DNA of 43,025 nt. Origin: Actinomycetospora chiangmaiensis DSM 45062. GTDB taxonomy: Bacteria; Actinomycetota; Actinomycetes; Mycobacteriales; Pseudonocardiaceae. The stretch spans positions 1 through 43,025 of the forward strand of contig NZ_KB903245.1 of assembly GCF_000379625.1 (NCBI RefSeq), written 5' to 3'. Shown here in pieces: positions 33,681 through 42,287 of this stretch; position 1 is the first letter of the stretch; the number at the start of each line of letters is the position of its first letter. The notes under the pieces were generated by a model that worked only from the letters and a program-made list of their open reading frames with translations, was not told the DNA's origin and searched no databases. The position numbers and the translations under genes were made by a program.

Positions 33681-36600
33681 TCACGACACGGGCGAGGGGT
33701 CCGCTCGGGCGAGTGGACCGGGGGCATCGGCGCCCCGGAGCCGCTGGGAGACCACCGCGGTGATGCCGTCGCCGCGCATGCTGACGCCGTAGAGCGCGTC
33801 GGCGATCTCCATCGTCGGCTTCTGGTGGGTGATGATGACCAGCTGCGAGGTGCGGCGGAGGTCGTCGAGCAGCGAGATCAGCCGGCGGAGGTTCGCGTCG
33901 TCGAGCGCGGCCTCCACCTCGTCCATGACGTAGAACGGCGAGGGGCGCGCCCGGAAGATGGCCACCAGCATCGCGACCGCGGTGAGTGACTTCTCCCCGC
34001 CCGAGAGCAGCGAGAGCCGCTTGACCTTCTTGCCCGGCGGACGGGCCTCGACCTCGACGCCCGTGGTCAGCAGGTCGTCGGGGTCGGTGAGCACCAGCCG
34101 CCCGTCGCCGCCGGGGAAGAGCACCGGGAACACGACCTCGAACTCCCGCGCGACGTCGGCGAACGCCTCCGCGAAGACGTCGAGGATCCGCTGGTCGACG
34201 TCCGCCACCACCGAGAGCAGGTCGCGCTTGGAGGCCTTCACGTCCTCGAGCTGGGTCGACAGGAACCGGTAGCGCTCCTCGAGCGCGGCGTACTCCTCGA
34301 GCGCCAGCGGGTTGACCTTGCCCAGCGTGCCGAGCTCCTTCTCCGCCCGTGTCGCCCGGCGCTGCTGCTCGGCCCGGTCGTAGGGCATGGGCGGCGGCAT
34401 CGAGACCTGCTCGCCGCGCTCCCGGGCCTGCGTCACCTCCGCGACCTCGGCCTCGCTCGGCGGGATGCCCGCCGCCGGGCCGTACTCGCGGACGAGGTCC
34501 TCGAGCCCGATCCCGAACCGCTCGACGATCGACTCCTCCAGCTGCGCGAGCCGGGTGCGCTGCTCGGCGCGCAGCACCTCGTCGCGGTGCACGGCGTCGG
34601 TCAGCCGCTCGAGGGTCTGCTGCAGGCTCCTCGTCCGCTCGCGCACCCCGTCGAGCTCGGCCGCCCGCGCCTGCCGGGCCGCGGCCAGCCGGTCCCGGGC
34701 CGCGGCCGCCGCCGTCACGGAGCCGGCGATCCGGTCCACCCCCGTCCGGCCGTGCTCGAGGATCTCGGTGAGCAGCGCGGCCTGCCGTTCCCGTTCCCGA
34801 CGCCGGGTCGCGGCGCGCTCCCGCTGCTCGCGCTCCGCCCGGGCCCGGTGGCGCAGAGCCTCCGCACGCCCGGTGACCGCCCGCGCCCGCTCCTCGGCGG
34901 TGCGCAGCGCGAGCCGGCCCTCGACCTCGGCGGCCCGCGCGGCGTTGAGGGCGACCGCGGCAGCATCGCGGGCGCCGACGTCGCTGCCGTCGGCATCGTC
35001 GGACGCGTCGGTGTCGGCCTGGTCGGTCGCCATCTCGAGGCGTTCGCTCAGGTCGTCCAGCTCCGCGCGCCGTTCCTCGCGGGCCTGCTCCACGGTCGCG
35101 CGGCGCTCGGTGAGCCGGGCGAGCTCCGCCTCGGCGCCGCGCACGGTCTCCGCCAGCCCGCCCAGGCGACGGGCGCGCGCGGCGCGACGGGCGTCGTCCT
35201 GCACCCGCCGGGCGTCGGCCGCCTTCCGTCGCTCGACGTCGGCGCGGCGGGCGTCGTCGCGCACCTGCCGGGCCACCCCGACCTCCGCGCGGGCCGCCGC
35301 CTCCGCGTGCCGGGCCGCCTCCAGTGCCGTGGCCGCCGCCTTCTCGGCCCGTTCCGCGTCGGCGCGCCGGTCCCCCGCCTCGTCGGCCGCCGATTGCATC
35401 TCCAGGATCGAGCGGTTCCCGGACGGCCCCCCGACCGCCCAGACCCCGCCGAGCACGTCGCCGGCCCGCGTGGCCGCCGTGAGCTCCGGGTGCGCGGCGA
35501 CGAGCGTGCGCGCCGCGGGGAGGTCGTCCACCACCACCACGCCGGCGAGCAGCCGCGCCACCGCCCCGGCCACGGCCTCGGGCGCCCGGACGAGGTCGGC
35601 CGCCCACGTCGCCCCGGCCGGTGGGTCCCCCGCGGTGACCACGGGACCGGCGTCCGCCACCAGCAGGCCCGCCCGGCCCGCGTCGGTGGCGTGCAGGTGC
35701 GCCAGCGCGTCCGCGGCCGCGTCGACCCCGGCGACGACGACCGCGTCGGCCACCGGTCCCAGCGCCGCCGTCACCGCCGTCTCGTCGCCGGGCCCGACCC
35801 GCAGCAGGGCGGCCACCGACCCGAGCACCCCCTCGCGACCCCCGGCGAGGAGCTCCCCGGCCCCGTCGCGGCGCGTGAGCGTGAGCTCGAGGGCCTCCAC
35901 CCGCGCCTTCCAGTGCGCCCGGTCCCGCTCGGCGTCGCGGTGGGCCGCGGCGGCGCGGTCGACCTCCGCCCGGACCTGCTCGTGGCGCTCGGTCGCGGCG
36001 TCGAAGGCGGCCTCGGGATCAGGGGCGTCCTCGGGGACCGACGCCTGCGCGGTCGGCTCCCCCGGCTCCGCGGCGTCGACGGCGCCCGCCGCGGCCTCCT
36101 CCTCGGCGAGCTCCGCGCGGGCGGCCGCCGCCCGGGCCGTCGTCTCGCCGATCGACGCGGCCAGCGTCTCGAGCTCCTCGATCGCCGCGGCGACCCGCCC
36201 CCGCTGCGTCTCGACCTGACCCGCGAGGCGGGCCAGCCCCTCGCGCCGGTCGGCCGCCGCACGGGTGGCCGCCGCGACGCGACGGTCGGCGGCCTCGAGC
36301 GTCTCCTCGGCGTCCTCCCGCCGGGCGGCGGCATCCTCGAGGGTCTCCCGGGCGAGCGCGACCTCCTCGGCGAGCGCGGCCTCGTTCTCCGCCGCCGCGG
36401 CCGCCTGCCGCTCCAGCTCGTCGGGGTCCGGCCCCGAGGCCGGCTCCTCCGCGCCGGTCAGGTGCCGGTGCCGCTCGGCGGCCAGGGCCACCGTGCCCCG
36501 GAGGCGCTCGGCGAGCGAGGCCAGCCGGTGGTGGGCCTCCTGGGCCCGCTCGTAGGCGGGGGCGTCGACCTCGAGCGCGGCCTCCAGCTCCTCCCTCGCC

Positions 36601-37400
36601 GCGGACTCGGCGGCGAGCGCCCGCTCGGTCTCGTCGCGCCGCCGCCGGGCCTCGTCCTCGTCGGCCGCGTCGCGCGCGATGGTGCCCCGCAGCGTCACCA
36701 GGTCGTCCGCGGCGAGGCGGAGCCGGGCGTCGCGCAGGTCGGCCTGGATGGTCTGCGCCCGCCGCGCGATCTCGGCCTGGCGGCCCAGCGGCTTGAGCTG
36801 GCGGCGCAGCTCGGTGGTGAGGTCCCCGAGGCGGGCGAGGTTGGACTCCATCGCCTCGAGCTTGCGGAGCGCCTTCTCCTTGCGCTTGCGGTGCTTGAGG
36901 ACGCCCGCGGCCTCCTCGATGAAGGCCCGCCGCTCCTCCGGACGCGACTGCAGGATCGCGTCGAGCTGCCCCTGCCCGACCAGCACGTGCAGCTCGCGGC
37001 CGATCCCGGAGTCGCTCAGCAGCTCCTGCACGTCGAGCAGGCGGCAGGAGCTGCCGTTGATCTCGTACTCGCCCGCACCGGAGCGGAAGACGCGCCGGGT
37101 GATCGACACCTCGGTGTACTCGATCGGCAGCGCGCCGTCGCTGTTGTCGATCGTCAGCGTCACCTCGGCGCGGCCCAGCGGGGCACGTCCCGTGGTGCCG
37201 GCGAAGATGACGTCCTCCATCTTCCCGCCGCGCAGCGCCTTCGCGCCCTGCTCGCCGAGCACCCAGCTGATGGCGTCGACGACGTTGGACTTGCCGGACC
37301 CGTTCGGGCCCACCACGCAGGTGATCCCGGGCTCGAAGCGCAGGGTGGTCGAGGACGCGAAGGACTTGAAGCCCTTGAGCGTCAGGCTCTTCAGGTGCAC
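33681..37400 (-). CDS. smc: Chromosome segregation SMC protein
   Basis: SMC condenses and segregates chromosomes with ScpA/ScpB. The 1239-residue protein has an N-terminal ATPase half (LTLKGFKSFA, Walker A GPNGSGKSN at 32-40), a coiled coil to about residue 480, and a hinge at about 510-665 (REGVLGSVAALLRVGPGDETAV through VWAVGG). A second coiled coil follows, then a C-terminal half with signature LLSGGEKSLTAVAML and Walker B VMDEVEAALDDAN. Coils are very Ala/Arg/Glu-rich, as is usual at this GC content. The GTG start gives VHLKSLTLKGF, the family start. Smc followed by ftsY is conserved; the acyP and rnc genes often upstream are replaced here by the IclR module. Confidence 0.98.
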   Translation of the reverse strand: MHLKSLTLKGFKSFASSTTLRFEPGITCVVGPNGSGKSNVVDAISWVLGEQGAKALRGGKMEDVIFAGTTGRAPLGRAEVTLTIDNSDGALPIEYTEVSITRRVFRSGAGEYEINGSSCRLLDVQELLSDSGIGRELHVLVGQGQLDAILQSRPEERRAFIEEAAGVLKHRKRKEKALRKLEAMESNLARLGDLTTELRRQLKPLGRQAEIARRAQTIQADLRDARLRLAADDLVTLRGTIARDAADEDEARRRRDETERALAAESAAREELEAALEVDAPAYERAQEAHHRLASLAERLRGTVALAAERHRHLTGAEEPASGPDPDELERQAAAAAENEAALAEEVALARETLEDAAARREDAEETLEAADRRVAAATRAAADRREGLARLAGQVETQRGRVAAAIEELETLAASIGETTARAAAARAELAEEEAAAGAVDAAEPGEPTAQASVPEDAPDPEAAFDAATERHEQVRAEVDRAAAAHRDAERDRAHWKARVEALELTLTRRDGAGELLAGGREGVLGSVAALLRVGPGDETAVTAALGPVADAVVVAGVDAAADALAHLHATDAGRAGLLVADAGPVVTAGDPPAGATWAADLVRAPEAVAGAVARLLAGVVVVDDLPAARTLVAAHPELTAATRAGDVLGGVWAVGGPSGNRSILEMQSAADEAGDRRADAERAEKAAATALEAARHAEAAARAEVGVARQVRDDARRADVERRKAADARRVQDDARRAARARRLGGLAETVRGAEAELARLTERRATVEQAREERRAELDDLSERLEMATDQADTDASDDADGSDVGARDAAAVALNAARAAEVEGRLALRTAEERARAVTGRAEALRHRARAEREQRERAATRRRERERQAALLTEILEHGRTGVDRIAGSVTAAAAARDRLAAARQARAAELDGVRERTRSLQQTLERLTDAVHRDEVLRAEQRTRLAQLEESIVERFGIGLEDLVREYGPAAGIPPSEAEVAEVTQARERGEQVSMPPPMPYDRAEQQRRATRAEKELGTLGKVNPLALEEYAALEERYRFLSTQLEDVKASKRDLLSVVADVDQRILDVFAEAFADVAREFEVVFPVLFPGGDGRLVLTDPDDLLTTGVEVEARPPGKKVKRLSLLSGGEKSLTAVAMLVAIFRARPSPFYVMDEVEAALDDANLRRLISLLDDLRRTSQLVIITHQKPTMEIADALYGVSMRGDGITAVVSQRLRGADAPGPLARADPSPVS

Positions 37401-37461
37401 CCCGGCCCCACCCCCTCCCGTCGCTCCGCTCGCCCAGGTCTCCCCCGACCTGTCCAGGAAG

Positions 37462-38172
37462 CTACGCGACCCCTCCGACAGCCTCCCGCAGCACCGCCGC
37501 GGCCCCGTCGGCGCCGTCGCCGAGCGCCCCCGACCGGTCGATCGCCGACATCGCGGCCACCACCAGCCCCTCGGACCACACGGGCACCGCGACCGCCACC
37601 GCGCCGGGGACGAGCCGGCCGCTGCGCCCGGTCTCGCACCCCGTCGCCCGGATGCGCTCGCAGTCCTCGAGCAGTGCCAGCCCGGCCGCCGGGTCGTCCG
37701 GCCGGGCCGCCCGCACCACCGCCTGCCGGGCCGGGGCCGACAGGTGCGCCACCAGCACCCGCCCGGCCGCGGTGTCCACGAGCGGGCGCCGGATCTGCGA
37801 GGACAGGGCGTAGTCGAAGGCCTCGTCGGCGCCCGCCCAGTCGACCCAGACCGCGTCGTCCCCCACCCGCACCGCGAGCTGCACCGGCAGCCCGAGCCGC
37901 GCGGACACGTCGACCAGCGTCCCGTGCCGCACCGGGACCGCCGGCCGCCCGGCCCGCACCGAGAGCACCGACGGCGCGGGCCCCAGGGTGTACCGGCGGC
38001 CGTCCTCGTCGAGGTAGCCGACGGCCACGAGCCCGTCGACGAGCTTCTGCACCGACGACACGGGCGCGTCGACCGCCCGCGCGAGCTCCGTCAGCGAGGC
38101 CCCCGGCCGGGCCACCGCCGCCTCGAGCAGCTCGGCCACCCGGTCGACGGTCCGGTGGTGCTTGTTACCCAT
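37462..38172 (-). CDS. IclR-family transcriptional regulator
   Basis: The 236-residue protein has an N-terminal winged helix (VDRVAELLEAAV, SLTELARAVDAPVSSVQKLVDGLVAVGYL, about 9-65) and the IclR effector domain (SARLGLPVQLAVRVGDDAVWVDW, SSQIRRPLVDTAAGRVLVAHL, and a C-terminal AVAVPVWSEGLVVAAMSAID). IclR proteins bind carboxylic or aromatic acids. It diverges from the CoA-transferase operon with 57 bp between starts, and two palindromes lie there, so local and autogenous control is likely. The ATG sits 7 nt after a TACGGT box, suggesting a leaderless mRNA. Confidence 0.92.
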   Translation of the reverse strand: MGNKHHRTVDRVAELLEAAVARPGASLTELARAVDAPVSSVQKLVDGLVAVGYLDEDGRRYTLGPAPSVLSVRAGRPAVPVRHGTLVDVSARLGLPVQLAVRVGDDAVWVDWAGADEAFDYALSSQIRRPLVDTAAGRVLVAHLSAPARQAVVRAARPDDPAAGLALLEDCERIRATGCETGRSGRLVPGAVAVAVPVWSEGLVVAAMSAIDRSGALGDGADGAAAVLREAVGGVA

Positions 38173-38181
38173 ATGCGTAAC
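38164..38181. promoter_or_regulatory. Palindrome over the IclR start, candidate operator O1
   Basis: gttacccatatgcgtaac is an 18-bp inverted repeat with one mismatched pair. It covers the regulator's ATG (38172-38170) and touches its -10-like box (TACGGT, 38185-38180), an ideal place for autorepression. Its half-sites resemble those of the palindrome at 38205-38221. Confidence 0.6.
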
Positions 38182-38192
38182 CGTATCTCACA

Positions 38193-38229
38193 TTGCGGAG
38201 AGATCGTTAGCGCGCCTAACGTCGTTCCC
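38193..38229 (+). promoter_or_regulatory. Promoter and candidate operator O2 of the CoA-transferase operon
   Basis: A TTGCGG (38193-38198) and TAACGT (38217-38222) pair with 18-bp spacing could form the promoter; the -10 ends 7 nt before the ATG, so transcription may be leaderless. Overlapping the -10, cgttag (38205-38210) and ctaacg (38216-38221) form an inverted repeat with a 5-bp spacer. Its centre is about 40 bp (about four helical turns) from O1. Confidence 0.55.
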
Positions 38230-39414
38230 ATGACGACGACAGCACTCGACGGAGTTCGGGTCATCGACCTCGCGACCGTGGTGATGGGGCCGTACGCGGC
38301 CCAGATCCTGGGTGACCTGGGCGCCGACGTCATCAAGGTCGAGGCCCCGGGCGGGGACAGCGCCCGCCTCGCCCCGCCCGCGCGGCACCCCGGCATGGGC
38401 CATCTCGCCCTGAACGTCAACCGCAACAAGCGGTCGGTCACCCTCGACCTGAAGTCCCCGGCCGGGAAGGCCGCGTTCCGCGACCTGGTCGCGGGCGCCG
38501 ACATCCTCATCACCAACATGCGGCCCGGCGCCCTCGACCGCCTCGGCATCTCGCACGAGGAGCTCGCCGCGATCAACCCGCGCCTCATCACGTGCCGGGC
38601 GCAGGGCTTCCGGTCCGACTCTGCGCTCGCCGACCGCGCCGCCTACGACGAGATCGTCCAGGCCGCGTCGGGCATGACCGACATCGTGCGGCGCGCCACC
38701 GGCACCCCGAGCTACGTCCCGACGGTGCTCGCGGACAAGGTCTGCGCGCTCACGATCGCCTACTCGGTCCTCGCCGCGCTGATCCACCAGCGAGCCACCG
38801 GGCAGGGCCAGGAGGTCGAGGTGCCGATGGCGGACACGATGCTCGCCTTCACCCTCGTCGAGCACCTCTCCGGCCACACCTTCGTCCCCGACGAGGGGGG
38901 CACGGGCTTCAACCGGTCCCTCGCCGCCGGGCACGCCGCGGTCGCGACGAAGGACGGGTGGGCATGCATCCTGCCCTACAGCCCGCGCAACATCGCCGAC
39001 TTCTTCGCCGCCGCGGGGCGCGACGACCTCGCGACCGACGAGCGCTTCGTCGACCGCACGCAGCTCGCCCGCCACCAGGAGGAGCTCTACGGCGAGATCG
39101 CCGCGATCGCGCCGACCCGCACCACCGACGAGTGGGCGGACCTGTGCGCCGGGCACTCGATCCCGTTCGCCCCGGTCCTCGAGCTCGAGTGCGCCCACGA
39201 GGACCCCTACGTCGTCGACGGCGGCCTGCTCACCGAGCAGGAGCACCCCACCGAGGGCACCTACCGCTCCGTCGGCTTCCCCGTGCGGTTCTCGGCGACC
39301 CCGGCCGGCATGCGCACGCCGACCCCGCGCCAGGGCGACCACACCGCCGAGGTCCTGCGCGAACTCGGCCGCACGGCGGAGCAGATCGCGGAGATGACGG
39401 CGGTGACGGCATGA
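38230..39414 (+). CDS. Class III (CaiB/BaiF-type) CoA-transferase
   Basis: The 394-residue protein has the family N-terminus (LDGVRVIDLATVVMGPYAAQILGDLGADVIKVEAPGGD split over about 5-45), NRNKRSVTLDLKSPAGK and ADILITNMRPGALDRLG. The GTPSYVPTVLADKV and GQGQEVEVPMADTMLAF segments follow, and a C-terminal PVLELECAHEDPYV. Such enzymes move CoA between carboxylic acids and activate the operon's substrate. The ATG at 38230 is chosen because the frame upstream belongs to antisense IclR/smc sequence. It is first of four genes joined by 4-bp ATGA overlaps. The acid substrate is unknown. Confidence 0.93.
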   Translation: MTTTALDGVRVIDLATVVMGPYAAQILGDLGADVIKVEAPGGDSARLAPPARHPGMGHLALNVNRNKRSVTLDLKSPAGKAAFRDLVAGADILITNMRPGALDRLGISHEELAAINPRLITCRAQGFRSDSALADRAAYDEIVQAASGMTDIVRRATGTPSYVPTVLADKVCALTIAYSVLAALIHQRATGQGQEVEVPMADTMLAFTLVEHLSGHTFVPDEGGTGFNRSLAAGHAAVATKDGWACILPYSPRNIADFFAAAGRDDLATDERFVDRTQLARHQEELYGEIAAIAPTRTTDEWADLCAGHSIPFAPVLELECAHEDPYVVDGGLLTEQEHPTEGTYRSVGFPVRFSATPAGMRTPTPRQGDHTAEVLRELGRTAEQIAEMTAVTA

Positions 39415-40148
39415 ACACCGAGGAGATCCTCCGCCGCGGCACCACGCCGCTCAGCGCGCCGGCCTTCCCGCCCGGGTCGCACCGGTTCACCGACCGCGAG
39501 TACCTCAACGTCGTCTACCGCACCGACCCCGACGCGTTCCGCGCCGCGCTCCCCGAGCCGCTGGAGACGGTCGAGCCGCTGGTGCGCTTCGAGGTGATGC
39601 GCATGGGCGACGTCGACGGCTTCGGCCCCTACACCGAGTGCGGGCAGGCCCTGACCTGCGCGTTCGACGGCGAACAGGGCGAGTACCTGCACGCGATGTA
39701 CCTCGACAACGCGCCCGCCACCTTCGCCGGGCGCGAGCAGAGCGCCTACCCCAAGGCGTTCGGATCGCCGCGGCTGTGGATCGAGCAGGGCACGCTGGTC
39801 GGGCAGCTGCACGTCGGGTCGCTGCCCGTCGCCACGGCGACCATGGCCTACAAGCACACGCCGCTGGACCCCGACGAGGCCCGCGCGCAGGTCGGCGTCC
39901 CGACCTTCGCCGTCAAGCTCTCCCCCGGCCGCGGCGGCCCGACCGCCGCGATCCTGCAGCGGACCCGGATCACCGACCTCGTCGTGAAGGACGCCTGGAC
40001 CGGACCCGCCCGCCTGGAGCTCCACGCGCACGTCATGGCGCCGCTGGCCGACCTGCCCGTGCTGGAGGTCGTCAGCGCCTCGCACGTGCTGACCGACCTC
40101 ACGCTCGCGCCCTTCACGCCGGTGCACGACTACCTGGAGCACGCATGA
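39411..40148 (+). CDS. Acetoacetate decarboxylase-family protein
   Basis: The 245-residue protein fits the ADC family: YLNVVYRTDPDAFRAALPEPLE near the N-terminus, FGPYTECGQALTC, and SAYPKAFGSPRL with Lys115 at the Schiff-base position. In the classical clostridial enzyme the next residue is Lys116, which lowers the pKa of Lys115; here it is Ala by eye alignment. The activity may therefore differ from plain acetoacetate decarboxylation (3-oxoacid decarboxylation, aldol-type or hydratase chemistry is known among relatives). It is coupled to both neighbours by ATGA overlaps. Confidence 0.88.
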   Translation: MNTEEILRRGTTPLSAPAFPPGSHRFTDREYLNVVYRTDPDAFRAALPEPLETVEPLVRFEVMRMGDVDGFGPYTECGQALTCAFDGEQGEYLHAMYLDNAPATFAGREQSAYPKAFGSPRLWIEQGTLVGQLHVGSLPVATATMAYKHTPLDPDEARAQVGVPTFAVKLSPGRGGPTAAILQRTRITDLVVKDAWTGPARLELHAHVMAPLADLPVLEVVSASHVLTDLTLAPFTPVHDYLEHA

Positions 40149-41053
40149 GGATCACCGAGATCGGCGCCGGCACGATCGGCGTCAGCTGGACGGTGCTGCA
40201 CGCCGCCCACGGCCACGAGGTCGTCGTCACCGACCCGCGCCCGGACCTCGACGAGGCCGTCCGCGACGGCGTCCGCCGGTTCGCCCCGGCCCTCGGCGCG
40301 GACCCCGACGAGCTGCTCGGCCGCGTCCGGACCGAACCGGACCTCGCCGCCGCCGTCGGGAACGCGGAGATCGTCCAGGAGCAGGGACCGGAGCGGCTCG
40401 CGGTCAAGCAGGACATCGTCATGACGGCGGGTGCGGCGGCTCCCGCCGACGCCCTCCTGCTGACCTCGACGTCGGGCATCGTCGCGAGCGACATCGCGGC
40501 GGAGCTCGACGCGGACGTCGCCGCGCGGCTCGTCGTCGCGCACCCGTTCAACCCGCCGCACCTGCTGCCGCTCGTCGAGCTGGTCGCCGGGGACCGCACG
40601 GCCCCCGCGACCGTGGAGCGGGCCGCGGCCTTCCTGCGCTCCGTCGGCCGCGACCCGGTGGTGGAGCACCGGGAGGTGTCCGGCTTCGTCGCGAACCGGC
40701 TGCAGTCCGCCCTGTTCCGCGAGGCCGTGAGCCTCGTGCGCCGCGGGGTGGTGTCGCCCGAGGAGCTCGACCGCGTGGTGACCGGCTCGCTCGGCCCGCG
40801 CTGGGCGACGGGGGGTCCGTTCCTGTCGTTCCACCTCGGCGGCGGGCCCGGCGGGCTGCGACACCTGCTGACCCACCTCGGCCCGGGCATGAGCAGGCGG
40901 TGGGCGGATCTGGGGAACCCCACCCTCGACGACGAGACGGTCGAGGCCCTCGTGACGGGCACCGAGTCCGCCTACGGGAACGACTACGACGCACTGACCG
41001 CGCACCGCGACCGCGCCCAGGCCGCCGTGCTGAGCGCCCGGGAGGACGCATGA
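40145..41053 (+). CDS. 3-Hydroxyacyl-CoA dehydrogenase-type NAD-dependent oxidoreductase
   Basis: The 302-residue protein has an N-terminal Rossmann fold (IGAGTIGVSW, Gly7-x-Gly9-x-x-Gly12, with Asp30 after the second strand favouring NAD). The catalytic segment is LVVAHPFNPPHLLPLVELV (His133). A short C-terminal helical domain follows (SGFVANRLQSALFREAVSLV, GPRWATGGPFLSFHLGGG). This shape covers 3-hydroxybutyryl-CoA, L-carnitine and L-gulonate dehydrogenases; the small C-terminal domain and the FLSFHLGGG stretch resemble the latter two groups. With the CoA-transferase and acyl-CoA dehydrogenase beside it, a 3-hydroxyacid or its CoA ester is the likely substrate. Confidence 0.88.
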   Translation: MRITEIGAGTIGVSWTVLHAAHGHEVVVTDPRPDLDEAVRDGVRRFAPALGADPDELLGRVRTEPDLAAAVGNAEIVQEQGPERLAVKQDIVMTAGAAAPADALLLTSTSGIVASDIAAELDADVAARLVVAHPFNPPHLLPLVELVAGDRTAPATVERAAAFLRSVGRDPVVEHREVSGFVANRLQSALFREAVSLVRRGVVSPEELDRVVTGSLGPRWATGGPFLSFHLGGGPGGLRHLLTHLGPGMSRRWADLGNPTLDDETVEALVTGTESAYGNDYDALTAHRDRAQAAVLSAREDA

Positions 41054-42243
41054 TCGAGCCGCTGCCCGGTGATGTGTACGGCTACGTCGAGCTGCTGGAC
41101 GACGAGGAGCAGGAGATCCTGGCCCGCGTTCGGACGTTCGCCGAGAAGCGCATCGCGCCGATCGCGAACCGGTACTGGGCCGACGCGGAGTTCCCGCACG
41201 AGCTGATCGAGGGCTTCGCCGAGCTCGACGTCGTCGGGCTCGCCCGCGAGTGGCCGGACCGCCGCGCCTACTCGCGCCTGCTCACGTCGTTCGTCTCGCT
41301 GGAGCTCTCCCGGATCGACCCGTCGATGGCGACGTTCTTCGGCGTCCACGCCGGGCTCGCGCTGACCAGCATCGATCTGCTCGGCTCCGAGGAGCAGAAG
41401 GAGCGCTGGCTCCCGGCGATGCGCCGGATGGAGAAGATCGGGGCGTTCGGGCTGTCCGAGCCGCACGGCGGGTCGGACGTCGCAGGCGGGCTGGAGACGA
41501 CGGCGCGCCGCGAGGGCGACGAATGGGTGCTGGACGGGGCGAAGCGCTGGATCGGCAACGGGACGTTCGCCGATCTCGTCGTCGTGTGGGCCCGGGATAC
41601 CGACGACGGTGAGGTCAAGGGGTTCGTCGTCGAGCAGGGCACCCCCGGCTTCACCGCGACGAAGATGGAGGGCAAGCTCGCGCTCCGCTCCGTGCAGAAC
41701 GCCGACCTGACCTTCGAGGGCGCCCGCGTCCCGGAGGCGAACCGGCTGCCCGGCGCGCGGCGCTTCGCAGACACGAACCGGGTGCTGCGCGTGACCCGCG
41801 GCGGGGTGGCATGGAACGCGGTCGGCGCGATGATGGGCGTGTTCGAGCTGGCGCGGGACTACGCCGGCGAGCGGGTGCAGTTCGGCTCCCCGATCGCGTC
41901 CTACCAGCTGATCCAGGACCACCTCGTGTCGATCCTCGGCCACGTCACGGCGTCGCTCGCGATGGCGGTGAAGGTGGCGCAGATGCAGGACGCCGGGACC
42001 TTCCGCGACGAGCAGGCCGCGCTCGCCAAGCGGGAGGCCACGATCCACCTGCGCGACGCGGTGGCCCGGGCCCGCGAGGTGTTCGGCGGCAACGGCATCC
42101 TGCTGGAGAACAGCGTGGTGCGGTTCTTCAACGACGCCGAGGCGCTCTACTCCTACGAGGGCACGCGGGAGATCAACACCCTCGTCGTCGGGCGCTCGAT
42201 CACCGGCGTCGGCGCGTTCGTGGGGCACGCCCCGCGCCGCTGA
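41050..42243 (+). CDS. Glutaryl-CoA dehydrogenase-like acyl-CoA dehydrogenase
   Basis: The 397-residue flavoprotein has the acyl-CoA dehydrogenase layout: N-terminal helices (EQEILARVRTFAEKRIAPIA), the FAD/substrate barrel (GAFGLSEPHGGSDVAG, RWIGNGTFADLVVVWAR) and the C-terminal helices (ERVQFGSPIASYQLIQDHL, REVFGGNGIL). The active base is Glu370 in YEGTREINTLVVGRSITG, where glutaryl-CoA dehydrogenases have theirs. Whether it also decarboxylates cannot be seen. It is last of the ATGA-linked operon; an enoyl-CoA hydratase, which would link it to the dehydrogenase step, is absent. Confidence 0.92.
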   Translation: MIEPLPGDVYGYVELLDDEEQEILARVRTFAEKRIAPIANRYWADAEFPHELIEGFAELDVVGLAREWPDRRAYSRLLTSFVSLELSRIDPSMATFFGVHAGLALTSIDLLGSEEQKERWLPAMRRMEKIGAFGLSEPHGGSDVAGGLETTARREGDEWVLDGAKRWIGNGTFADLVVVWARDTDDGEVKGFVVEQGTPGFTATKMEGKLALRSVQNADLTFEGARVPEANRLPGARRFADTNRVLRVTRGGVAWNAVGAMMGVFELARDYAGERVQFGSPIASYQLIQDHLVSILGHVTASLAMAVKVAQMQDAGTFRDEQAALAKREATIHLRDAVARAREVFGGNGILLENSVVRFFNDAEALYSYEGTREINTLVVGRSITGVGAFVGHAPRR

Positions 42244-42287
42244 GATTCCGCCGTTTGCGACGAGGGGCCGAGCGCCCATCATCGTTC

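Noticed and set aside
34587..38180. 1197-codon plus-strand open frame opposite smc
   Set aside because: Antisense shadow of smc and the IclR gene; Arg/Pro/Gly-rich, without recognisable domains.
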